Source of the DNA: CAYJBH01 sp964371365
Lineage (GTDB): Bacteria; Bacillota; Clostridia; Oscillospirales; Ruminococcaceae
Reading direction: 5' to 3'
Assembly (NCBI GenBank): GCA_964371365.1
Contig: CAYJMO010000033.1
Coordinates: 1-21,770 of the forward strand
Length of the DNA: 21,770 bases
The stretch's first letter is position 1. Every line of letters starts with the position of its first letter. This document shows positions 16,776 to 21,770 of this stretch, piece by piece. Made by a program: the position numbers and the translations under genes. The notes under the pieces were generated by a model. The model was not told where the DNA came from and did not search any database. It worked only from the letters and a program-made list of their open reading frames with translations.

Positions 16776-16846
16776 TATATAGTCCGAGTTTTGACTAAGC
16801 AAAAATATCGATTATAGGTGTGCATTGTCAAAAAACAAAGTTTGTA

Positions 16847-16876
16847 TTGATTTAGAACGAAAGATTTGGTATACTT
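16847..16876 (+). promoter_or_regulatory. Predicted promoter of the sugar kinase gene
   Basis: TTGATT (16847-16852), 18 bases, TATACT (16871-16876), about 43 bases before the ATG. The gap 16776-16918 otherwise holds only a weak TAGTC/GACTA stem (16780-16797) after the cyclase, without a T-run. Confidence 0.55.
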
Positions 16877-16918
16877 AAAACATATTTTTAAACTTAAAAC
16901 AGAAAGAGAAGTCCTAAC

Positions 16919-17893
16919 ATGATTACTACACTCGGTGAACTATTGATTGACTATACCGACGCCGGCTTTTCAGCGACGGGGAATAAACTGTTTGAACAGA
17001 ATGCAGGTGGTGCGGTGGCAAATGTAGCTGTTGCGGTACGTCGTTTAGGCTATCCGTCTGCATTTATAGGCAAGGTGGGCAGCGACATGCAGGGTGAGTT
17101 TCTTATAAAAGAGCTTGCCGATTTTGGTGTGGATATTACGGGGATAGTGAGTGACGACAAGGTCTTTACCACCCTTGCATTTGTATCCCTTTCACCGGAG
17201 GGGGAACGCAGTTTTTCCTTCAGCAGAAAGCCGGGTGCGGACACCATGTTGCAACTTTTTGAGGTGGACGAAAAAAAACTGAAGTCCAGCACGGTGCTCG
17301 CTGTGGGTTCTCTCTCGTTGACCGCTGAACCGGCGAGGAGCACCACAAGACATGCGCTAAATTCCGCGAAAGGCAACGGGGTGACGGTTGCTTATGACCC
17401 CAACTATCGCGCCTCACTCTGGGAGAATGTTGAGACGGCAAAGGAGCAGATGCGAAGTCTTCTACCTCTTGTCGATGTGATGAAACTCTCGGACGAGGAA
17501 ACGGAGCTGCTAACCGATACCGAAACACCGCAAGAGGCGGCACAAAAATTGTTGTGTGAGGGAATAAAGATAGTCTGTGTTACACTCGGGAAAAAAGGGG
17601 CATACGTCGCAACCGCTGAGGGCGGTGTCGTCGTCGCCGGCATAGATCTGCCCGCGGTGGACACCACCGGTGCAGGGGATGCATTTTGGGGCGGCTTTCT
17701 CTATTGTCTTGCAAAGAGTAATTTAAAACCGGGTGATGTGACACTACAGCAGGCGGAGCAGTTCGCCTACTTCGGTAACGCAACCGCAACACTCTGTGTG
17801 CAAAAACGTGGCGGTATTCCTGCCATGCCTACCCTTGCAGAGGTGGAGGAGCTAATCGAAAAATACCCTATGAAAAGCGTCTCGACCGTTTAA
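16919..17893 (+). CDS. PfkB-family carbohydrate kinase, fructokinase-like
   Basis: Phosphorylates a sugar with ATP in the cytoplasm. The 324 residues show the ribokinase/PfkB layout: N-terminal glycine motif NAGGAVANVAVAVRRLG (28-44, PfkB signature 1), the YDPNYR segment (159-164) common in fructokinases, VTLGKKGAY (221-229), and signature 2 DTTGAGDAF (248-256) with catalytic base Asp254 and the anion hole GAGD. Length is normal. The ribosome-binding site is weak (AGAAAGAGAAG). The neighbouring polyol-type dehydrogenase suggests the substrate is fructose or a related ketose, but PfkB kinases are easily misassigned to a sugar, so the substrate remains an inference. Confidence 0.88.
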   Translation: MITTLGELLIDYTDAGFSATGNKLFEQNAGGAVANVAVAVRRLGYPSAFIGKVGSDMQGEFLIKELADFGVDITGIVSDDKVFTTLAFVSLSPEGERSFSFSRKPGADTMLQLFEVDEKKLKSSTVLAVGSLSLTAEPARSTTRHALNSAKGNGVTVAYDPNYRASLWENVETAKEQMRSLLPLVDVMKLSDEETELLTDTETPQEAAQKLLCEGIKIVCVTLGKKGAYVATAEGGVVVAGIDLPAVDTTGAGDAFWGGFLYCLAKSNLKPGDVTLQQAEQFAYFGNATATLCVQKRGGIPAMPTLAEVEELIEKYPMKSVSTV

Positions 17894-17933
17894 AACGTGA
17901 GGCTTTTGCCGTCGCTTGTTGTGACGAGATTCT

Positions 17934-17961
17934 TTGAACAGCCACTAATTAAATTTAGAAT
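17934..17961 (+). promoter_or_regulatory. Possible own promoter of the dehydrogenase gene
   Basis: TTGAAC (17934-17939), 16 bases, TAGAAT (17956-17961), about 40 bases before the dehydrogenase start. It may give independent transcription in addition to read-through from the kinase gene. Confidence 0.35.
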
Positions 17962-18002
17962 TTATTGCACTGTAAAAAAATTGAAAAGGAGAGATGTATC
18001 AC

Positions 18003-19019
18003 ATGAAAGCGGCAGTATATTACGGACCACGTGACATGAAGGTGGTCGAGCGCACAACTCCTATACCGGGCGATAATGATGTAATTATCAATGTCAAGGC
18101 GTGTGGTGTGTGTGGGACGGACGTTCATATGTTTGAGGGACAGGAGGGCTCCGGCGAGGTCAAAGGGGAGATGATCTTCGGTCACGAGCTCGCAGGTATC
18201 ATAACCTCAATTGGGCAGAATGTGACCCGTTTTGCGGTGGGTGACAGGGTTTGCGTCGACCCCAATGTGCTGTGTGGCAACTGTTATTACTGTCGATCTT
18301 CGCTCGGACACTTTTGTGAAAACATGCAGAGTGTGGGCGTCACCATGGACGGCGGTTTTGCGGAATATTGCAAGGCACCGGAGTGTGCGGTCTATGCCCT
18401 GCCGGATAACATGAGTTATGAGCAAGGTGCGATGGCGGAACCGGTCGCATGTTGCCTGCACGGTATCGATATGTGCAACATAAAACCCGGCTCGGATGTT
18501 ATAGTCATCGGTGCCGGAATGATAGGACTTATCATGTTAGCGCTTGCGAAAAAGGCAGGTGCATGTAATGTGGCAGTTATCGAGACAATTGAGGTGCGGC
18601 GCGAGGCGGCAATAAAACTCGGTGCCGATATCGCTATCGACCCTATAAACGAGGATGTCGTTTCGACATTAAAAAAGCACGGTATTCGTGGAGACTGCGT
18701 CATAGAATGTGTGGGTAAGCCCCTGACCGCAACCCTCGCGGTGGAGCTTGCAGGCAAAAAATCGACCGTTATGCTGTTCGGCTTGACCGATGCCGACGAG
18801 GTTATCGAAATAAAACCGTTCTCCCTCTTCAAAAAAGAGTGCGAGATAAAGGCGTCCTTTATAAATCCCTACACTCAACAACGAGCTATTGATCTTATAG
18901 CGTCCGGCGCGATAGATGTATCCTCCATGATTGCGGGTAGCGTATCTATTGAAGAGCTTGCGACACTTTTATCCGACGCCCAAAAACGCGCCGCAGGGAA
19001 GTTTATAGTCAAGCCTTAA
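18003..19019 (+). CDS. Zinc-dependent medium-chain dehydrogenase (sorbitol/threonine dehydrogenase-like)
   Basis: NAD(P)-dependent oxidoreductase of the MDR family, 338 residues. Catalytic zinc ligands are Cys37 (CGVCGTD), His61-Glu62 (GHELAG) and Glu146 (AEPVAC). The structural zinc lobe is complete, with Cys91, 94, 97 and 105. The Rossmann fold begins at GAGMIG (170-175), and Glu194 ends the second strand, which favours NAD over NADP. I choose ATG 18003 because AAGGAG lies 11 bases upstream and MKAAVYYG matches family N-termini; the in-frame ATG 17994 is only 2 bases from that site. Next to a fructokinase-like gene, a polyol (for example sorbitol) to ketose reaction is plausible; threonine or butanediol dehydrogenase are alternatives. 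Its last 11 bases overlap convergent acpS. Confidence 0.87.
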   Translation: MKAAVYYGPRDMKVVERTTPIPGDNDVIINVKACGVCGTDVHMFEGQEGSGEVKGEMIFGHELAGIITSIGQNVTRFAVGDRVCVDPNVLCGNCYYCRSSLGHFCENMQSVGVTMDGGFAEYCKAPECAVYALPDNMSYEQGAMAEPVACCLHGIDMCNIKPGSDVIVIGAGMIGLIMLALAKKAGACNVAVIETIEVRREAAIKLGADIAIDPINEDVVSTLKKHGIRGDCVIECVGKPLTATLAVELAGKKSTVMLFGLTDADEVIEIKPFSLFKKECEIKASFINPYTQQRAIDLIASGAIDVSSMIAGSVSIEELATLLSDAQKRAAGKFIVKP

Positions 19020-19368
19020 CTATCGCCACGACCGCAATAGCTAAACCGCCCTCGTGAGTTATCGAGACCTTTGTTTTTTTCTTCCTGCAGAGCTTTAGTG
19101 CTTTGCAGGATAGTTTTATATAGGGACGACCGCTTTTTTTGTGAAGAAGTTGGACGTCCTGCAGTGAAAATTTTGTCATGATACCGCAACCCAGTGCCTT
19201 GCCAAATGCTTCTTTAACAGCAAAACATGCGGCGGCGGATTTTGGCGAATAGCTACGCAAGGCAAGCTCTGCACGCTCCTGTGCCCCGAAAACTCGACTG
19301 ATAAAGCGCTCGCTTTGGAGTGATTTCTCCATTCTTGATATTAATACCGCATCAATCCCTATTTTCAT
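19009..19368 (-). CDS. acpS: Holo-[acyl-carrier-protein] synthase AcpS
   Basis: Transfers 4'-phosphopantetheine from CoA to acyl carrier protein in fatty-acid synthesis. The 119-residue product has the full AcpS signature: MKIGIDAVLISRMEK with magnesium ligand Asp6, FAVKEAFGKALG (49-60) with Glu53 and Lys57, the GRPYIKL segment (80-86) and the closing SITHEGGLAIAVVAIV. Length is normal. AAAGGA stands about 12 bases before the ATG. It runs leftward and overlaps the 3' end of the dehydrogenase gene by 11 bases, tail to tail. On its other side is mazF; in Bacillus subtilis acpS also lies close to ndoA (mazF), so part of that neighbourhood is retained. Confidence 0.95.
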   Translation of the reverse strand: MKIGIDAVLISRMEKSLQSERFISRVFGAQERAELALRSYSPKSAAACFAVKEAFGKALGCGIMTKFSLQDVQLLHKKSGRPYIKLSCKALKLCRKKKTKVSITHEGGLAIAVVAIVKA

Positions 19369-19387
19369 GATATTAATATATCCTTTC

Positions 19388-19416
19388 TTGTCGAAAATTA
19401 TATAGTAAATTATAAC
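19388..19416 (+). promoter_or_regulatory. Predicted promoter of mazF-spoVAE
   Basis: TTGTCG (19388-19393), 17 bases, TATAAC (19411-19416), about 69 bases before the mazF ATG. Its -10 box overlaps the -10 box of the leftward acpS promoter. Confidence 0.45.
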
Positions 19417-19437
19417 GTAATCGGAATAAAATGTAAA
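19409..19437 (-). promoter_or_regulatory. Predicted promoter of acpS
   Basis: Reading leftward, TTTACA (complement of 19432-19437), 17 bases, then a perfect TATAAT (complement of 19409-19414). One of the best matches to consensus in the window. Confidence 0.6.
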
Positions 19438-19484
19438 GAGAGGGCAAAAATAATACTATCGAAATTAATATGAGGTAGTCAAAG

Positions 19485-19838
19485 ATGGAGATTAAAAGAG
19501 GGGAAGTATTTTACGCAGACCTAAGTCCGGTCGTCGGTTCGGAACAGGGGGGTGTGAGGCCGGTACTTATCGTTCAAAATAATATCGGCAATCGTCACAG
19601 CCCGACCGTTATTGCAGCGGCAATCACCAGCAAGACGGGGAAAAGTCCTCTGCCCACACACATACCGATAAGCAGTGCCGACTGTGGACTGACACGTGAT
19701 AGCGTGGTACTGTTGGAACAACTTCGTACCATAGATAAGACCAGACTGCGCGAGAGGACAGGGGTGATTCCGAACTCCCGATTGAATCAGGTCGACAACG
19801 CGCTTGGCATAAGTCTCGGCTTGCAGGGGGTGAACTGA
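19485..19838 (+). CDS. mazF: MazF/NdoA-type endoribonuclease toxin (PemK family)
   Basis: Sequence-specific mRNA interferase. The 117 residues follow Bacillus subtilis NdoA closely: RGEVFYADLSPVVGSEQGG, VRPVLIVQN with the catalytic Arg25, AAAITSK with Thr48, LPTHIPI, and DSVVLLEQLRTIDKTRL. The active-site pair Arg25/Thr48 is intact. The usual partner, a ribbon-helix-helix or AbrB-like antitoxin immediately upstream, is absent: the 116 bases between this gene and acpS hold no antitoxin-sized frame. The ATG has a GAGGTAG ribosome-binding site. The stop overlaps the next start (TGATG), so toxin and a spore-protein gene appear co-translated. The antitoxin may be encoded elsewhere. Confidence 0.93.
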   Translation: MEIKRGEVFYADLSPVVGSEQGGVRPVLIVQNNIGNRHSPTVIAAAITSKTGKSPLPTHIPISSADCGLTRDSVVLLEQLRTIDKTRLRERTGVIPNSRLNQVDNALGISLGLQGVN

Positions 19839-20200
19839 TGTTCATAGAGCTTTTAAAGGCGTTCGCGATAGGTGGCACGCTGTGTGGAATTTGTCAACTG
19901 CTCATGGATTCATTCGCGTTCACTCCGGCGAAGATATTGGTCGGACTTTTTATACTCGGTGCGAGCCTGTCGGCTTTTGGGCTATATCAGCCAATTGTAG
20001 ATTTTGCCGGTGCCGGTGCAACGGTTCCGCTACCCGGATTTGGTCATCTAATGATGCAAGGGGTCATGGATGCCGTGAAATCGGACGGGATTACCGGAGC
20101 TCTAACCGGAGGATTGACAGCCGCCTCCGCCGGACTTTGCTCGTCGGTGTTTTTTTCCTGCATCGCGGCAACATTCGCACACAGCCATCAACCGGAATAG
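19838..20200 (+). CDS. spoVAE: SpoVAE(b)-like stage V sporulation membrane protein
   Basis: Small membrane protein of the SpoVA group, which moves calcium-dipicolinate in spore formation and germination. The 120 residues contain three to four hydrophobic segments and the family-typical centre: VPLPGFGHLMMQGVMDAV (about 63-80), then DGITGALTGGLTAASAGL. Length fits SpoVAEb (about 116-120). In Bacillus and many Clostridia it follows spoVAC and spoVAD; neither is next to it here. Instead ATG 19838 overlaps the mazF stop by one base, with its ribosome-binding site (AGGGGG) inside the mazF end. This is the main direct hint that the organism belongs to a spore-forming lineage. Confidence 0.82.
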   Translation: MFIELLKAFAIGGTLCGICQLLMDSFAFTPAKILVGLFILGASLSAFGLYQPIVDFAGAGATVPLPGFGHLMMQGVMDAVKSDGITGALTGGLTAASAGLCSSVFFSCIAATFAHSHQPE

Positions 20201-20260
20201 TTTAGCAAACAGCTGCAACATCGTAAGATAATACAACAAAATAATAATCTATTACATTTT

Positions 20261-20284
20261 AATGTGATATAAATGTGATATAAT
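20261..20284 (+). promoter_or_regulatory. Tandem extended -10 elements upstream of the lipoprotein gene
   Basis: AATGTGATATA occurs twice without a gap (20261-20271, 20272-20282). Each copy makes an extended -10: TGATATAAA (20265-20273) and TGATATAAT (20276-20284). No good -35 box is present, which is common with the TGn extension. Confidence 0.45.
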
Positions 20285-20312
20285 ATCGGTATAGGGTGAC
20301 CTACGCCGATAT
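20283..20312. promoter_or_regulatory. 30-bp imperfect palindrome overlapping the predicted transcription start
   Basis: ATATCGG (20283-20289) pairs with CCGATAT (20306-20312); inside it TAGG pairs with CCTA around GTGA, with one G-T pair and one A-C mismatch between the two stems. It overlaps the -10 box and expected start site, which suits an operator. As RNA it would be a hairpin with a GNRA-type loop followed by TTTTGTCTT, so a weak terminator for spoVAE is the alternative. Confidence 0.4.
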
Positions 20313-20329
20313 TTTGTCTTGGAGTATTT

Positions 20330-21679
20330 ATGAAAAGAATTTTAGCATTGTTACTTACATTTTCCCTGCTTTTAACAGGTTGCAGTTTAGAGAGCTTGTT
20401 GTCGGTTGCCAATCTGACAGAATTGCAGAATGACGGCTACTCTCACATCGTCCCGATAGGACTTTATACCTGTGAGACCGACGCAGATGGAATCACCTAT
20501 GATACACAGGAGATGACCGCGTTTGAACTGCTCGATGACTATACATATAATATGAATCTCGATCTTGGGGAGGGTTTGACGCGCATCTCGGGGGATTATT
20601 CCGAGCTGGGCGAGAATGGAGTTTATACAATTATTTTAAAGGGTAGCGACATTAACTACGAGTTTGAGTATGTAGAGAACAACGCTGCACTTAAGGCGTT
20701 GAACGACATCGGCGCGGTGCCACAGGGCTCACTCTTCCTACTCTGGCAGGAGGAGAGCGGTGGAACATCGAACGATCCGCAGGAGGGCGCACAGGAACAA
20801 CCGCAGGAAGAGCCGACACAGGAGGATACGACACAGGAGGGACAGCCACAGGAGGAGTATGACGGTCCGGAAGGTCTTAACCCACCGTTAAGACCGAAAA
20901 ACGGTAGTCTATATGACGAAATAGATGGCATGATCGACGATCCGGAATATATTTGGGAACGAATATATAGCGATCCGGCGCCGGAAATTGGCGATGCCGA
21001 TATGGTGGCGGAGCTTTTGCAAGGGATACATGATGGTGACCTTGAGGTGGACTATATGACCGCGAATAATAATGGTACATACACCGTTGAGGGTGGTTAC
21101 TGGAACACGCCGGACGAACTGTATGCCTTTATTGAATCCAGGGCAGGAGCCAATATCACCCATACCGACGAATCGCGTGAGGCGGCGTATGACTTTTTTG
21201 TGAACAACGGCATTAAGGGGCTGAGCGGCACAAGCGGATTTATTGCAAACTTCGGTTTTGCGGGTATTGTTCGGATGAAATCCAACCCGATATACTACTA
21301 TGAAAACAATACAATTCGTTTGGGATATGAGGTTATCGCCGGTTCGCAAACCCCTGATCTGGTGAAAAACTTTGGGTTGTCACCGAGTGAAAATGCGGCG
21401 AAACTCGCAGAGTATATAAACACCACCGACAAGCCGTTGAGCTATATTGAGCCGAATTCGCACATGATCATATTGTACGGTGAGTACACACCGGAGAATG
21501 GGAGTGCCTTCAAGGAGTTGACCATTCTGAAAGCGACCACCACCGCCAGCTCTTACATAGAAGGTCAGTCGGAACCGATACCGATGTCCTTCTACGGGGC
21601 CACAATTCAACTGGATCAATCCGGCTTTTCCACCGTGATTAAAAGCTCTTTTGATACTATGTTAATTAAAGGATTTTAA
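20330..21679 (+). CDS. Secreted lipoprotein of unknown function with Gln/Glu-rich linker
   Basis: I do not recognise this 449-residue protein. It starts with a clear lipoprotein signal: MKR, a leucine-rich core and lipobox LTGC with Cys18 as lipidation site, so it should be anchored outside the membrane. Residues 19-140 form a compact acidic domain (IGLYTCETDADGITYDTQEM suggests beta-strands). Residues 141-178 are low-complexity, built from QE, QEE and TQE units. Residues ~180-449 form a second, mixed domain with SGTSGFIANFGFAGIV and later YGATIQLDQSGFSTVIKSS. No catalytic motif is evident. ATG 20330 follows TTGGAG by 5 bases. It stands alone, after a promoter region with tandem repeats and a palindrome. 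Confidence 0.75.
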   Translation: MKRILALLLTFSLLLTGCSLESLLSVANLTELQNDGYSHIVPIGLYTCETDADGITYDTQEMTAFELLDDYTYNMNLDLGEGLTRISGDYSELGENGVYTIILKGSDINYEFEYVENNAALKALNDIGAVPQGSLFLLWQEESGGTSNDPQEGAQEQPQEEPTQEDTTQEGQPQEEYDGPEGLNPPLRPKNGSLYDEIDGMIDDPEYIWERIYSDPAPEIGDADMVAELLQGIHDGDLEVDYMTANNNGTYTVEGGYWNTPDELYAFIESRAGANITHTDESREAAYDFFVNNGIKGLSGTSGFIANFGFAGIVRMKSNPIYYYENNTIRLGYEVIAGSQTPDLVKNFGLSPSENAAKLAEYINTTDKPLSYIEPNSHMIILYGEYTPENGSAFKELTILKATTTASSYIEGQSEPIPMSFYGATIQLDQSGFSTVIKSSFDTMLIKGF

Positions 21680-21757
21680 TTGATGCTATCATCTCTCGGG
21701 GATATAGTCATCCGACTGTCTTTATCCTTAGTCGTTAGTTTAAGTTAAACAATTATG

Positions 21758-21770
21758 AGGAGAATCAATG
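21758..21770 (+). CDS. Start of a further gene cut by the window edge
   Basis: AGGAG (21758-21762) is followed 5 bases later by ATG at 21768-21770, the last three bases of the window. The 88-base gap after the lipoprotein gene shows nothing else that I can name. Nothing can be said about the product. Confidence 0.4.

Noticed and set aside
16770..16800. Terminator after the second cyclase
   Set aside because: Only a 5-bp TAGTC/GACTA stem with an 8-base loop and an interrupted outer GCT/AGC pair; an A-rich stretch follows instead of a T-run.
20656..20931. Cys/Ser-rich 91-codon minus-strand frame inside the lipoprotein gene
   Set aside because: Its composition is the mirror of the CAG/GAG-rich linker codons on the plus strand; no start signal.
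1..21770. CRISPR array, tRNA, rRNA or insertion sequence
   Set aside because: I looked for regularly spaced repeats, tRNA cloverleaf arms and transposase motifs on both strands and saw none.

Overview
The window looks like a chromosomal segment of an anaerobic, probably endospore-forming member of the Clostridia (an Oscillospiraceae/Ruminococcaceae-like genome is my best guess). The reasons are a long-form HPF, a Bacillus/Clostridium-type MazF (NdoA), a SpoVAE-like spore protein, AGGAGG-type ribosome-binding sites, sigma-A-like promoters in AT-rich gaps, and frequent TTG/GTG starts. Gene content is dense. I see no rRNA, tRNA, CRISPR array, transposase or phage gene, and no gene-free stretch longer than 300 bases.

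Layout. Positions 1-90 hold strong stem-loops. A leftward two-gene unit (hpf, then an RlmL/YpsC-type rRNA methyltransferase; 1756 down to 120) faces a rightward MFS transporter gene (2051-3268). Next comes a rightward peptide-uptake operon (about 3510-12219): substrate-binding lipoprotein, two permeases, two ATPases, a 68-residue membrane protein and an M3 oligoendopeptidase. It reads as import of oligopeptides followed by their hydrolysis in the cytoplasm. The OppC-type permease is abnormal: a complete seven-blade RCC1-like beta-propeller sits in its first extracytoplasmic loop, just before the conserved FGTDQFGRD segment. This is the most striking object in the window.

Positions 12318-16775 carry a cyclic-di-GMP module transcribed from one good promoter: an HD-GYP-type phosphodiesterase candidate with a large unrecognised helical N-terminus, followed by two tandem membrane-bound diguanylate cyclases. 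The cyclases look like diverged duplicates. One keeps the RxxD inhibitory site; the other has lost it and carries GGDEI.

Positions 16919-19019 hold a PfkB sugar kinase (fructokinase-like) and a zinc-dependent polyol/alcohol dehydrogenase, plausibly polyol -> ketose -> ketose phosphate. Convergent to these and overlapping the dehydrogenase end is acpS. Divergent from acpS, with -10 boxes that overlap, is mazF without an adjacent antitoxin gene, coupled by a TGATG junction to a spoVAE-like gene. The last gene is a secreted lipoprotein of unknown function with a Gln/Glu-rich linker; its promoter region has an 11-bp tandem repeat and a 30-bp palindrome. The window ends on the start codon of a further gene.

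All functional assignments rest on reading motifs in the translated sequence. No database search or structure prediction was possible.
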